NCBI RefSeq assembly: GCF_005048855.1
Contig: NZ_SUME01000004.1
Span: forward strand, 248,001-312,000
Length of the DNA: 64,000 nucleotides
Direction of reading: 5' to 3'
Origin: Sphingobacterium olei
GTDB lineage: Bacteria; Bacteroidota; Bacteroidia; Sphingobacteriales; Sphingobacteriaceae
Below, piece after piece: positions 26,687 through 35,516 of this stretch. Positions within the stretch are counted from its first letter, which is position 1. The number at the start of each line of letters is the position of its first letter. A program made the position numbers and the translations under genes. Below the pieces are notes generated by a model that saw only the letters and a list, made by a program, of their open reading frames with translations, was not told the origin of the DNA and ran no database searches.

Positions 26687-28555
26687 CTATTGTATTTTAT
26701 CGAATCGTTCCATAAGATCCTGTAACGTATACGTAATTAACGTTGGTTTTCCATGAACAGATATATTTGGACTTTCACAGGCAAATAATTTATCAATCAA
26801 ATCTGCCATAGACTCATTGTCGAGGGCAGTTCCGCTTTTCAATGCTGCACTTTTTGCAAGGCTGCGGGCTAGATTTTCTCTTTTATTAAGCCTTAATTCA
26901 GATTTATTGTTTTTAAAATCTTCCAAAAGCTGTTCAATAATTTTGGCCTCATTTACATTATTGCCTAAATCTGCCGGAATTCCATCCACAATATACGTAG
27001 TTTTTCCGAAAGGTCTCAGTTGAAAGCCCAAGGTATGTAACTCCGGTAAAATATCAGTCATTAATTCGAAATCTCCAATGCTGAGTTCTACCGTTTGTGG
27101 GAATAGACTTTGTTGGCTAGATCCTTTGTTGTTGTCCAATTGTTCTTTGTATTGCTCAAATAGGATACGTTCATGCGCCGCTTGTTGATCAATCAAGAGG
27201 AATCCGGAATGAATTTGAGAAACGATATAACGATTGTGAACTTGGAAGAATTGCTTTCTGCTTTCTGACTTCAACATGTTCTTCTCCTCAGATTGGTCTT
27301 TGTCAAAAGGAAGTAACGGAAGTTGTTCTGCAGATTCTTGCTCCGTTATCTGATAAAGTGTATCCCAGTTCTGGGGTATGCCGGTTTTTTTTTCCAATCC
27401 GGCAGCATAACTACTGGATCGGGAAGCTGTGCTAGGTTTATCCGATTCGAAGGGATTAAAATTCGGATTAAAAGAAATAGTAGGCATTTGGATTTCGTCT
27501 AGTGGCTTCTGTGTGATGAAGTTGCTGAAACTCGTTTCTTGATTGAAATCCAAAGAAGGGGCAATATTATATCTTCCCAGTGATCTTTTTACGGCGGATC
27601 TTAAAATGGCATAAATTGCTTTCTCGTCTTCGTATTTGATTTCCGTTTTTGTGGGATGTACGTTAATGTCAATTTTTGAGGGATCAATCTCAATAAAAAG
27701 TACATATAAAGGATACGAATCAGCTGGTAAGATTTCCTCGTAGGCATTCATAATTGCATGATGCAGATAGGGGTCTTTAACAAATCTTTTGTTGACAAAG
27801 AAAAACTGTTCACCACGGGTTTTCTTCGCAAATTCGGGTTTTCCTACAAAACCACTTACATTAATTATAGTAGTTTCTTCCTCAACTGGAACGAGGCGCT
27901 GATTGTAGTTGTTGCCGAAAAGATGTACGATACGGTGTTTTAAGGTGCTGGTCGTTAGATGGAAAATTTCATTGCCATCACTGTGTAAACTAAAGAATAT
28001 TTCGGGATGAGCTAGTGCAACGCGTTGAAATTCGTCGATAATGTGACGCATCTCGACGGAATTGCTTTTTAAAAAATTACGTCGAGCAGGTATATTGTAA
28101 AATAAGTTCTTTACTGAAATACTTGTGCCGGCGGACAAAGATTCGGGATATTGGTCTACGACTTTGGATCCTTCAATCTGTATAATTGTTCCGAGTTCAT
28201 CTGCTTCGCGGCGAGTTTTGAGTTCAACTTGTGAAATTGCGGCAATGGATGCCATGGCTTCACCCCGAAATCCCATCGTACGGATAGCAAATAAATCTTC
28301 CGCTTTTCGAATTTTACTTGTAGCATGTCGTTCAAAGCAAAGTCTAGCATCCGTTATGCTCATTCCGCGGCCGTCATCAATTACCTGGATCAAGGCTTTT
28401 CCTGCTTCTCTTACAATAAGTTTAATCCGGCCGGCCTCAGCATCAATTGCGTTTTCTATTAATTCTTTAACTGCGGAGGCAGGTCGCTGAACGACTTCTC
28501 CTGCAGCAATTTGATTGGCAACAGAATCTGGAAGTAATTGTATAATATCAGACAT
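26687..28555 (-). CDS. mutL: DNA mismatch repair protein MutL
   Basis: This 622-residue protein has a GHKL ATPase N-terminal half: ELIENAIDAEA, DDGRGM, GFRGEAMASIAA, and the transducer region with DINVHPTKTEIKYED. The C-terminal dimerisation/endonuclease half has DQQAAHERILFE, the DQHA(x)2E(x)4E metal motif with glutamine in place of histidine, and SACKSA-like ACESPNISVHGKPT near the end. It couples mismatch recognition by MutS to strand incision. An open linker (about 340-430) is normal. The gene heads an operon with two rhomboids and an EEP gene. Confidence 0.96.
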   Translation of the reverse strand: MSDIIQLLPDSVANQIAAGEVVQRPASAVKELIENAIDAEAGRIKLIVREAGKALIQVIDDGRGMSITDARLCFERHATSKIRKAEDLFAIRTMGFRGEAMASIAAISQVELKTRREADELGTIIQIEGSKVVDQYPESLSAGTSISVKNLFYNIPARRNFLKSNSVEMRHIIDEFQRVALAHPEIFFSLHSDGNEIFHLTTSTLKHRIVHLFGNNYNQRLVPVEEETTIINVSGFVGKPEFAKKTRGEQFFFVNKRFVKDPYLHHAIMNAYEEILPADSYPLYVLFIEIDPSKIDINVHPTKTEIKYEDEKAIYAILRSAVKRSLGRYNIAPSLDFNQETSFSNFITQKPLDEIQMPTISFNPNFNPFESDKPSTASRSSSYAAGLEKKTGIPQNWDTLYQITEQESAEQLPLLPFDKDQSEEKNMLKSESRKQFFQVHNRYIVSQIHSGFLLIDQQAAHERILFEQYKEQLDNNKGSSQQSLFPQTVELSIGDFELMTDILPELHTLGFQLRPFGKTTYIVDGIPADLGNNVNEAKIIEQLLEDFKNNKSELRLNKRENLARSLAKSAALKSGTALDNESMADLIDKLFACESPNISVHGKPTLITYTLQDLMERFDKIQ

Positions 28556-28573
28556 ACAGTTGCGAAGTTACAA

Positions 28574-28633
28574 AAAAAACCTTCATGATTAGCGGGAATG
28601 CCAACTGCAACGAACGCTTCATGAAGGTTTTTT
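28574..28633 (-). terminator. Terminator downstream of the Lrp/AsnC gene
   Basis: Perfect 15 bp arms AAAAAACCTTCATGA (28574-28588) and TCATGAAGGTTTTTT (28619-28633) enclose a 30 nt loop that can itself pair (AGCG/CGCT). On the minus strand the stem is followed by a run of T residues. It lies between the Lrp stop and the mutL start. Confidence 0.7.
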
Positions 28634-28655
28634 GCGACACGTGTCAATGTATGCC

Positions 28656-29126
28656 TTATAAAGTGATTTGTCTTTTTATACTTTCTTCTAGGGATATAAT
28701 TGTTTCTGTACGTTGTATTCCCTTCAGTCCCTGAATATCTTCGTTCAATACTTTACGTAGATGTGCGGTATCACGACATACTATTTTGGCAAACATACTA
28801 TATTGTCCTGTACAATAATGTAATTCTACCACTTCTTTTACCTGTCGTAATTGTTCTACAGCGTCGGAATACTGTGATCCCTTCTCTAAATAGATGCCAA
28901 GAAAGGCGGTTATGTCAAATCCAACCTTTTGTGGATTGATAATTAAGTTAGATCCGTGAATTATTCCTAATTCTTCCATCTTTTTCATGCGAACATGTAT
29001 AGTTCCGCCTGAAACTATGAGCTTTTTTGCTATTTCTGTGTATGGAATTGATGCGTCTTCCATTAAAATTGATAAAATTTGGACATCTAAATTGTCTAAA
29101 TCGTAATTTGTATAGTTTTTTTCCAT
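28656..29126 (-). CDS. Lrp/AsnC family transcriptional regulator
   Basis: This 156-residue protein has an N-terminal AsnC-type winged HTH (LDNLDVQILSILMEDASIPY, then IAKKLIVSGGTIHVRMKKME) and a C-terminal RAM/ligand-binding domain (about 75-150) with YCTGQYSMFAKIVCRD. These regulators respond to amino acids or related metabolites; no target is evident here. It is monocistronic, bounded downstream by a terminator. The upstream region is AT-rich and shared with a divergent small-RNA-like transcription unit. Confidence 0.92.
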   Translation of the reverse strand: MEKNYTNYDLDNLDVQILSILMEDASIPYTEIAKKLIVSGGTIHVRMKKMEELGIIHGSNLIINPQKVGFDITAFLGIYLEKGSQYSDAVEQLRQVKEVVELHYCTGQYSMFAKIVCRDTAHLRKVLNEDIQGLKGIQRTETIISLEESIKRQITL

Positions 29127-29202
29127 GAAAATGGTCTTATTTTTATATAAAATCCTATTTTTTTTAAAAATTATGAAAAATTTACAAATATTTCATAAAA
29201 AA

Positions 29203-29234
29203 TTTGCAAATAATTGTTTCTTGCTGTATATTTG
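29203..29234 (+). promoter_or_regulatory. Promoter of the candidate small RNA
   Basis: TTTG at 29203-29206 and TATATTTG at 29227-29234 match the Bacteroidota -33/-7 consensus with a 20 bp spacer. No open reading frame follows before a hairpin terminator at 29324-29355. Confidence 0.5.
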
Positions 29235-29239
29235 TTTTA

Positions 29240-29355
29240 TCAAAAGAGATGAAATGATAAAAATCTCTTAAAAATAGCATGTTACTCCCTCAAAATAACA
29301 TAGGTTTATAATTGGTTAGCGTTGAAGCTCTTCGCCCGGAGAGCTTCTTCTTTTT
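29240..29355 (+). ncRNA. Candidate small RNA with three hairpins and intrinsic terminator
   Basis: The start is estimated about 6 bp after the -7 element. Hairpin 1: AAGAGAT (29244-29250) with ATCTCTT (29263-29269). Hairpin 2: ATGTTA (29279-29284) with TAACAT (29296-29301). Hairpin 3: GAAGCTCT (29324-29331) with AGAGCTTC (29340-29347), followed by TTCTTTTT, a typical intrinsic terminator. No gene on the plus strand precedes it: the upstream neighbour is the divergent Lrp gene. A 10-codon ATG frame at 29279-29311 exists but lacks support. It could alternatively be an attenuating leader of the gene at 29541, though 185 bp separate them. Confidence 0.45.
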
Positions 29356-29540
29356 ATACCAATCGTTTGCCCTGATTTGTCATTAAGATTTTTGCAAAAA
29401 TAACAACAAAAATTGTGAAATGTTTTCTATTTTATTATAAAAAACGTTTTAAAATTGTAAATTTTTTACGAGACGCTTAGTTTACCCATTCTAACCGTTA
29501 ATTAATTTGTATCTTTAACGTAGTTAATTCGCTGTGTTTT

Positions 29541-30584
29541 ATGGAAGTTGAAGATGTAAAGATATCTAGAAAGAAACCAATCTACCCTGTAGCACCTGGG
29601 TTGTTTAAATATCTCAAGTTGTACCAGCGTGACGGGAAGCTCCCGATGTCTTATTTTGACCTGTTGAATTTTCAGGAGACGATGCCTGTTGTGGATAAAT
29701 TTGGGAACGACACGCTTTGGGAAACCCCTCTTTATCCGCCTTATCTTCAAGATCAATTGTACGAAGGCTTAAAAATAATTTATGCGCAACTTAAAGCATC
29801 GGGAAATACGCGGATCGTTCAACATAAAATTATTGACCGTATAGAGTATTGTGCTTTTGGGAATACACGGCCTTTCCGAGTCCGAATTATTAATCGCTTG
29901 AATGACGTGTACGATTATTTTTACATTAAACAGGCCGATGCGTCACGGATATACGGATTGGAATTGGAGGAAATTCTGTCTCCTAACCAAGTGAACTATA
30001 TTTACGATCGGGATACGCTGGTAGAAGAACATATCGTGGGTATACCTGGGGATCTTTTTAGCAAGGGGAGGATGTACACACCTGATTATAATCAAACGCG
30101 TATTGCGAAAGAGTTTGTGAAATTTAACGAACGCTGTATTATTTCTTTGTTAGGCGATATGCGCGCTTATAATTTTGTTATGCAAATCACTCCTGATTTT
30201 GATGATTTCCAATTTCGAATCCGTGCAATCGACTTTGATCAGCAATTTTTTGAGGGGAATCCCAAGGTGTATATGCCGCAGTTCTTTAAGGAAAATTTCG
30301 CCTATGTAAAACTGTCTATGGAACATCTTACTGAAAAAACAGTATTGCAGTATCAACAGGAAGAAAGATCTTCTATTGTACATCGGGTACGCAGCGAACG
30401 TCATCGTATTAAAGATTTACGGGATGCTTCTAAAACACAGCAGTTGTCGACGGAAGAGAATATTAAGCAGCTTAGAGAGGGATATGCCGTATTCCATCAA
30501 AATGAAAATTACCATAAATGTAAAACGATGACAGATATTGTGGAACTGAATGTGAAGAACGTCATTCGTCAAGTCAAGCTTTAG
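29541..30584 (+). CDS. Conserved hypothetical protein with kinase-like motifs
   Basis: This 347-residue soluble protein is not assigned to a family that I recognise. The second half contains GDMRAYNFVMQ (D206, N211) and, 20 residues on, RAIDFDQQF (D231, D233). The spacing of D-x4-N and an IDFD motif resembles the catalytic loop and metal-binding DFG/DFD of aminoglycoside-phosphotransferase-like kinases, though the usual preceding histidine is leucine. The first part has no glycine-rich loop that I can see. The last 70 residues are charged and helical. It is convergent with ruvC, overlapping it by 4 bp. Confidence 0.65.
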   Translation: MEVEDVKISRKKPIYPVAPGLFKYLKLYQRDGKLPMSYFDLLNFQETMPVVDKFGNDTLWETPLYPPYLQDQLYEGLKIIYAQLKASGNTRIVQHKIIDRIEYCAFGNTRPFRVRIINRLNDVYDYFYIKQADASRIYGLELEEILSPNQVNYIYDRDTLVEEHIVGIPGDLFSKGRMYTPDYNQTRIAKEFVKFNERCIISLLGDMRAYNFVMQITPDFDDFQFRIRAIDFDQQFFEGNPKVYMPQFFKENFAYVKLSMEHLTEKTVLQYQQEERSSIVHRVRSERHRIKDLRDASKTQQLSTEENIKQLREGYAVFHQNENYHKCKTMTDIVELNVKNVIRQVKL

Positions 30585-31144
30585 CGTACGCGTTTTTCGT
30601 TATCTTTTACAAAGGCCTCCCATCCAGAGTATGATTTACCTTTAGTTGCCGTTTTTTGTTGAAAGGAATGGCAAACTGCTACTGCCAGTCCGTCTGTAGC
30701 GTCTAAAAATTCGGGAGCTTCTTTAAATCCTAGAAGTGTCTGTAGCATGGCTGCGACCTGTTCTTTGCTCGCGTTGCCATGCCCGGTTACGGATTGTTTG
30801 ATTTTACGTGGGGAGTATTCGAAGATTGGAATGTCAAAATTCAAGGCTGCTGCCATAGCTACTCCTTGAGCTCGGCCTAATTTTAGCATGACCTGAATGT
30901 TTTTACCATAAAAGGGAGCCTCTAAAGCGACACAGTCGGGTTTATATTGTTCGATCAGCGCAGTTGTTTTTTTGAAGATGCGCTGTAATTTCAAACCATG
31001 GTCATCCAGATGGTTCATTTTAATCACGCCCAGAGTCTCTAGTGTAATTTTACTTCCCAGTTCTTTTATGATACCGTAACCTAATACAACTGTTCCCGGG
31101 TCGATGCCTAATATGATTCTTTCCTTCGCTTTCTCCATTTGCAT
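30581..31144 (-). CDS. ruvC: Crossover junction endodeoxyribonuclease RuvC
   Basis: This 187-residue Holliday-junction resolvase has an RNase H-like fold. Catalytic acidic residues are visible in GIDPGTVVLGYG, ALEAPFYGKN, and LDATDGLAVAVCH near the C-terminal helix. Length and order match the family. Possible starts are ATG at 31142-31144 or 31136-31138. RuvA and RuvB are not in the window. A 4 bp overlap with the convergent upstream hypothetical gene leaves no room for a terminator between them. Confidence 0.96.
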   Translation of the reverse strand: MQMEKAKERIILGIDPGTVVLGYGIIKELGSKITLETLGVIKMNHLDDHGLKLQRIFKKTTALIEQYKPDCVALEAPFYGKNIQVMLKLGRAQGVAMAAALNFDIPIFEYSPRKIKQSVTGHGNASKEQVAAMLQTLLGFKEAPEFLDATDGLAVAVCHSFQQKTATKGKSYSGWEAFVKDNEKRVR

Positions 31145-31237
31145 GATACAATATTACGTAAATAGATACGCTGTTTTAGAATATCTCCATCTAATTACAT
31201 AAAATTTAGTAAAATTGTGCTTTGATTTGAAAAAGCG

Positions 31238-32212
31238 TTGACTAAAAGCCAGAAAAAATATCTCAATTATTGCATTAAGATTGCCATCGTAGGATTGGCA
31301 TTTTGGTTTATTTACAGTAAAGTTAATAACCAAAAGAACCTTTCTGAATTTCAAAATTTGCTCTCCGGAGTGGATACGATGACCATGTATTGGACCATGG
31401 CTTCGATAATAGTCTTAATGCTGGTAAACTGGTTTTTGGAGGTAGGGAAATGGATCTTTTTAAGTCGCAGTATTGAGAAGTTAGGTTTTTGGAAGGCTAC
31501 AAAGTCTGTCTTCTGTGGCTTGACTTGGGCGATCTTTACACCCAATCGAATTGGGGAATACGGTGGTCGTGTTCTATTGCTAAAGCCTGAAAATAGAGTT
31601 AAAGGTGCGGTAGCGATGGGGGTAGGTCTTTTTGGTCAGTTGGTGCTAACGAGTGTTTTTGGTGCGTTGAGTATAGCCTGGTTTGTTTCTACTTTTCTCG
31701 AGACGCCGGTGTCTGTTACTTTTGGGATTTGGGTTATAGCGCTAATATATGCCTTGGCTTTTATTATCCTTTACTTTAATGTGCATTGGGTGGATTATGT
31801 GGTTGGTAAAATTAAGGTGCTGGATAAGGTGAAATCTTTTTTTTCTATATTGGAGGATTTTACAAAGGTGGAATTGTTGCAGGTGTTGCTGATTTCTGCT
31901 GCACGCTTTATTATTTTTACCTCGCAATACGTAATTCTTATGTTGGTCTTTTTGCCGGAATTACCTTTTGTTTCTATGGTATTGATGATTTTTATCCTTT
32001 TCTTTGTCCAATCTGCTGTCCCATCTTTGGATATATTTGATTTTAGTGTCCGCAGTTTCGTAGCAAGTAATCTATACGGTTATATTACCACGCAGGAGAT
32101 TGCTGTGATGGCGATCGTTTCTTGCATTTGGTTTGTCAATTTGATATTACCGGCTATTATTGGTTCTTTTTTTGTGTTGAATGTAAATTATTTAGGTGAC
32201 AACAATTCTTAA
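31238..32212 (+). CDS. Flippase-like multi-pass membrane protein (UPF0104/LPG-synthase TM family), TTG start
   Basis: This 324-residue integral membrane protein has about eight helices. The motif GLTWAIFTPNRIGEYGGRV near residue 90 is the hallmark of the lysylphosphatidylglycerol-synthase transmembrane/flippase-like family. The TTG at 31238 is used because an in-frame stop lies at 31223-31225 and the first in-frame ATG is too far inside the first conserved region. It overlaps the following glycosyltransferase by 17 bp, so the pair probably works on a lipid-linked sugar; substrate is unknown. Confidence 0.82.
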   Translation: MTKSQKKYLNYCIKIAIVGLAFWFIYSKVNNQKNLSEFQNLLSGVDTMTMYWTMASIIVLMLVNWFLEVGKWIFLSRSIEKLGFWKATKSVFCGLTWAIFTPNRIGEYGGRVLLLKPENRVKGAVAMGVGLFGQLVLTSVFGALSIAWFVSTFLETPVSVTFGIWVIALIYALAFIILYFNVHWVDYVVGKIKVLDKVKSFFSILEDFTKVELLQVLLISAARFIIFTSQYVILMLVFLPELPFVSMVLMIFILFFVQSAVPSLDIFDFSVRSFVASNLYGYITTQEIAVMAIVSCIWFVNLILPAIIGSFFVLNVNYLGDNNS

Positions 32213-33326
32213 TTCTTTATTAATCTTATTTGCGGGGATTTACATGTTATTGATTCTCTTCATGCGAAGGGCGTGGTCGAATATTCCTTTTTTCTACTCG
32301 TCAAAAGATGTCGGTACACGTGTGTCGATTTTAATCGCAGCGCGGAATGAAGAGCAAAATATCGCCCGCACGATTGATTGCTTATTGGCGCAGGAGTTTC
32401 CAAAGTCACTTTTCGAAATTATTGTTGTTGACGACCATTCAACCGATCGTACTTCCGATATCGTGTCTTTGTATGCTGATCGGGGTGTGCAGCTGATTCG
32501 TCTCAATGTTGGAGATACGATGAATTCTTATAAAAAATATGCAATCAGTCAGGCAATTGAAAAGTCTCATGGGGAGATCATCGTGACAACAGATGCAGAT
32601 TGTAGAATGGGCCCGAATTGGTTGAAAACTATTGTGCAGTATTTTGAGGAACATCAATTGTATATGGTTTCTTCTCCAGTGATCTATTCTGAAGAGAAGG
32701 GTTTCTTTGAAGAATTGCAGACATTGGAATTTCTATATCTGATTGGGTTAGGTGCTGCGGGTATTGGAAATGGAACTCCTACCACGTGTAATGGTGCAAA
32801 CCTGGCTTACCGGCGGGACGTTTTTCATGAAATGGGTGGTTTTAAAGGTATTGATGAGCTGGCTTCTGGAGATGATGAGCTTTTTTTGCATAAAGTAGCT
32901 GAAAAATATGCCGACAGGATCGGCTTTTGTAAATCTTTAGCAGCTATAGTCTATACCGATGCCAAGCCTGATTTGCGGTCTTTTATTAGTCAGCGTAAAC
33001 GTTGGGCGTCAAAAAGCACAAAATATAAAGATAAAAAAGTTGTTTTTCTAGGTGTAGTTATTTGGTTTTTTAACTTGGCTTTAATCACGTCCTTGTTCTA
33101 TTTCCTCTTTCAATTACCGTATTGCAACTGGATATTATTAACGGCTTTTGCGCTGAAGATAACGGCTGAGTTTCAGTTTATGATCCCCCTTACAAAATTT
33201 GCAGAGCGTACCTCATTGTTGAAATTCTTGCCTTTGCTTTCAATTGTGCACGCTTTTTACATTGTGTATATCGGCCTTGCCGGAAATATCGGTAAATACG
33301 ATTGGAAAGGTCGAAACGTAAATTAA
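32196..33326 (+). CDS. Membrane-associated family 2 glycosyltransferase
   Basis: This 376-residue protein starts at GTG 32196. GT2 motifs are complete: VSILIAARNEEQNIARTI, VVDDHSTD, TTDADCRMGPNW (DxD), SGDDELFLH and QRKRWASK (QxxRW), followed by two or three C-terminal membrane helices. This layout is shared with processive or polyprenyl/glycolipid transferases that use UDP-sugars. Its overlap with the flippase-like gene suggests coupled translation and a joint role in an envelope glycolipid. It ends within the 3' end of the convergent plsC-like gene (4 bp overlap). Confidence 0.9.
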   Translation: MTTILNSLLILFAGIYMLLILFMRRAWSNIPFFYSSKDVGTRVSILIAARNEEQNIARTIDCLLAQEFPKSLFEIIVVDDHSTDRTSDIVSLYADRGVQLIRLNVGDTMNSYKKYAISQAIEKSHGEIIVTTDADCRMGPNWLKTIVQYFEEHQLYMVSSPVIYSEEKGFFEELQTLEFLYLIGLGAAGIGNGTPTTCNGANLAYRRDVFHEMGGFKGIDELASGDDELFLHKVAEKYADRIGFCKSLAAIVYTDAKPDLRSFISQRKRWASKSTKYKDKKVVFLGVVIWFFNLALITSLFYFLFQLPYCNWILLTAFALKITAEFQFMIPLTKFAERTSLLKFLPLLSIVHAFYIVYIGLAGNIGKYDWKGRNVN

Positions 33327-34063
33327 TTAGGCTCCACTTTGAGTCGGATCGTGTCTTCGGCTAGCTTTACAATCTCTTCGGCATTTAATCCGGCTGTCTG
33401 TAATGGTTCTAGCACTTCCCAGGATAATGAGGTAAACGGGCGAAGCGGAAACAGACCGTATTTTACCATTAAATAGGATCCATTTATCGCGATTGGGACG
33501 ACCAAAGCGTCAGGATTCTTCTTTAATAAGGTTGCAATTCCACCAACAGAGAATGTCTTTATTTTGCCCGTTTTGGTACGGGTACCCTCCGGAAATATAA
33601 ATGCAGACCATCTTTTTTGTTTCATGTTGTTAGCCAATTTTAATATCTCGGCAATAGACTGTTTAGGGTCTTTGCGGTCGATATTAGCGGCGCCACCATA
33701 TTTTAAGTTGAACGAGATGCTTGGGATATTGGCGTGTACTAATTCTACTTTGGAAATGAATTTGCCGTGAAATCGGCGTAGAAAGTAAATAAGAGGTGGA
33801 ATATCAAATGTACTTTGATGATTCGAGACAAAAATAATCGGTTGGCCGGTCGGCAGATTTTTATTGTCTTTAAACTTTACCGTGTTGAATAACGTATAAT
33901 TACAAGCGACTAAAAAGAAATTGAGGATATCGACACTTTTTTTATGTGCAGTGTATCCGCCAATCTTTAAACATAACCATTGGACCGGATGAAATAATAT
34001 TAGTCCCAGTGCGAAACAGGTGTAAAAAATAGGAGTTAAGAAGTAGCCTATAAACTTTCTCAT
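33323..34063 (-). CDS. plsC: 1-acyl-sn-glycerol-3-phosphate acyltransferase (PlsC family)
   Basis: This 246-residue membrane-associated enzyme acylates lysophosphatidate in phospholipid synthesis. Motif I is SNHQSTFD (HX4D), motif III is FPEGTRTKTG, and KYGGAANIDRKD lies between them at the position of motif II. An N-terminal hydrophobic segment (about 5-25) anchors it to the inner membrane. Other members of the fold acylate ornithine lipids or similar, so the exact acceptor is not proven. It is convergent with the GT2 gene. Confidence 0.9.
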   Translation of the reverse strand: MRKFIGYFLTPIFYTCFALGLILFHPVQWLCLKIGGYTAHKKSVDILNFFLVACNYTLFNTVKFKDNKNLPTGQPIIFVSNHQSTFDIPPLIYFLRRFHGKFISKVELVHANIPSISFNLKYGGAANIDRKDPKQSIAEILKLANNMKQKRWSAFIFPEGTRTKTGKIKTFSVGGIATLLKKNPDALVVPIAINGSYLMVKYGLFPLRPFTSLSWEVLEPLQTAGLNAEEIVKLAEDTIRLKVEPN

Positions 34064-34765
34064 AATATGTTACAAAGTCGCAAACTTAGAAAAATTTATT
34101 AACTTTTTTAGGGGGGTAGATAAATCAGATTGCGAAGCATCAAGGAAATTAGCTTTTGTATTTTAGTTAATAAGGGGTGTTGATGTAAAGGAACCTTTTT
34201 TCGCACCTCTTTCGCCGGCGCGGGGCGACTTCTTTTTTCATTTATTGTTTGTTTTCAAAGGTATTCAAGAGACCTCTTCGAGGGTTTGCTTGGCCAAAAG
34301 AAGCAAAAACCAAGACTTGGTCAATGTTACGCTAAAAGCTTTTGGATTTACTAAACAGCTCCAAGCCGTTTCACTTAGGGGATCTGTTCTTAACGCAAAT
34401 CCAAAGCTTTCTTAACGCTACATCGACCTAGGTCGTCCTTTAAATGGTACTGCATTATAAGGTTAATATAATAAATGCACTACCCTTACAAACTGGACAA
34501 ATGTCGCCTTGGCGGGTCGACAATAGCAGGAATGGTGCACCGTCGTGTCGAGCCGGCACAGCGACGAGTTTTGGACACTTTTGCGGTCAAAAGTGTGGAC
34601 CTGTCGCGGTCCAAGCGACAAAAGAAATTTGATTAATTTAAAGTTTCATTTTTATTAGCCCCTTACTCCCAAAGTCAATAAATTTATAAATAGTTGTAAA
34701 TAATAGTGATTGTATTTTTAATTTTATTTATATTTGTTTTAATAATATTTATATTTAAATGTATT
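34064..34765. repeat. Palindrome-rich non-coding region, likely degenerate interspersed repeat
   Basis: About 700 bp without a credible gene but with dense symmetry: CCAAGACTTGG at 34310-34320; AAAGCTTTTGGATTT (34335-34349) facing AAATCCAAAGCTTT (34397-34410); direct copies of TTCTTAACGC at 34387-34396 and 34409-34418; the palindrome CGACCTAGGTCG at 34424-34435; and a hairpin ACACTTTTG/CAAAAGTGT at 34575-34596. GC content jumps locally (GCCGGCGCGGGGCGAC near 34213), unlike its neighbours. Short reading frames inside cover these symmetric blocks and look spurious. The last 60 bp are AT-rich and may carry the promoter of the DUF2089 gene. Confidence 0.45.
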
Positions 34766-35041
34766 ATGATAAAGCTTCCCGTTAAGTGTCCAAGTTGTGA
34801 TGAACAACTGCGCGTGTCGAAATTGGTCTGCTCGAGTTGCGAAACCGAAGTTTCAGGTAAATATAATCTGCCGGTTTTAATGCTGTTGAATGTGGATGAA
34901 CAGGAGTTTGTTCTTCAGTTTCTACGGAATTCCGGTAGTTTAAAAGAAATGGCGAATCAGATGGGAAAAAGTTATCCTACTGTTCGAAATAAATTAGATG
35001 ATTTGATAGTTAAACTTAATATGCTACAAAATGAAGAATAG
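34766..35041 (+). CDS. DUF2089 zinc-ribbon/HTH protein
   Basis: The frame is open from GTG 34706, but that would add an isoleucine/phenylalanine-rich stretch; ATG 34766 (MIKLPVKCPSC) is the usual family start and gives 91 residues. Two CxxC pairs (CPSC and CSSC) form a zinc ribbon, followed by a helix-turn-helix: EFVLQFLRNSGSLKEMANQ and SYPTVRNKLDDLI. DUF2089 proteins are predicted transcriptional regulators. It overlaps the next membrane-protein gene by 11 bp, so it probably regulates this operon. Confidence 0.85.
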   Translation: MIKLPVKCPSCDEQLRVSKLVCSSCETEVSGKYNLPVLMLLNVDEQEFVLQFLRNSGSLKEMANQMGKSYPTVRNKLDDLIVKLNMLQNEE

Positions 35042-35516
35042 ATGGGTGTATAGGGAAAGTCAGAATTTTTTGACTTGGTGGTTAGTCTTGGGCTTTGTCT
35101 TTGTTCTCGGACTTGGACTATATGCCGGATGGAAAGCTAATGGCTATACAGGCTGGCGTGATTTTTCTGCTGGATTCTGGGTAGGAAGCTCCGTTGCGTT
35201 GTTGTTTTTATTCATGCGATTAAGAACGTGCATAGACGAGCAGGGAATTCATATTCGGTTCATTCCTTTTATATGGAAGAAGAAAAAATGGAAATGGGAG
35301 GATATAGGTAAGGTTTATGTTAAAAAATATTCTCCTTGGGAATATGGAGGATGGGGGTGGAGATTTGGTGGGCCAGGAGTGGCATATACGACAAAGGGTT
35401 TTTATGGAATTTGGATCGTGTTAAAAAATGGTAAAGCCATATTGGTCGGTACACAGCACCCCGAAAATGTTCAAGAGTTACTTAATCACTATAAACCGAA
35501 TAAAGATGAAGCATAA
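35031..35516 (+). CDS. Membrane protein with PH-like domain, hypothetical
   Basis: This 161-residue protein has two transmembrane helices (about 15-35 and 50-65) followed by a beta-rich tail containing IDEQGIHIRFIPF, a WKWEDIGKVYVKK strand and a tryptophan/glycine-rich turn, resembling bacterial PH-like (DUF6141-type) membrane proteins. The function is unknown. It overlaps the DUF2089 gene upstream and the next membrane gene downstream by 11 bp each, a strong sign of one operon. Confidence 0.7.
   Translation: MKNRWVYRESQNFLTWWLVLGFVFVLGLGLYAGWKANGYTGWRDFSAGFWVGSSVALLFLFMRLRTCIDEQGIHIRFIPFIWKKKKWKWEDIGKVYVKKYSPWEYGGWGWRFGGPGVAYTTKGFYGIWIVLKNGKAILVGTQHPENVQELLNHYKPNKDEA

Noticed and set aside
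29279..29311. 10-codon leader-peptide frame inside the small RNA
   Set aside because: No run of regulatory codons and the ATG itself is sequestered in hairpin 2; not enough to call a gene.
34444..34632. 62-residue frame in the palindrome-rich region
   Set aside because: Spans hairpins and the GC-rich repeat, with no domain and an atypical composition; judged non-coding.
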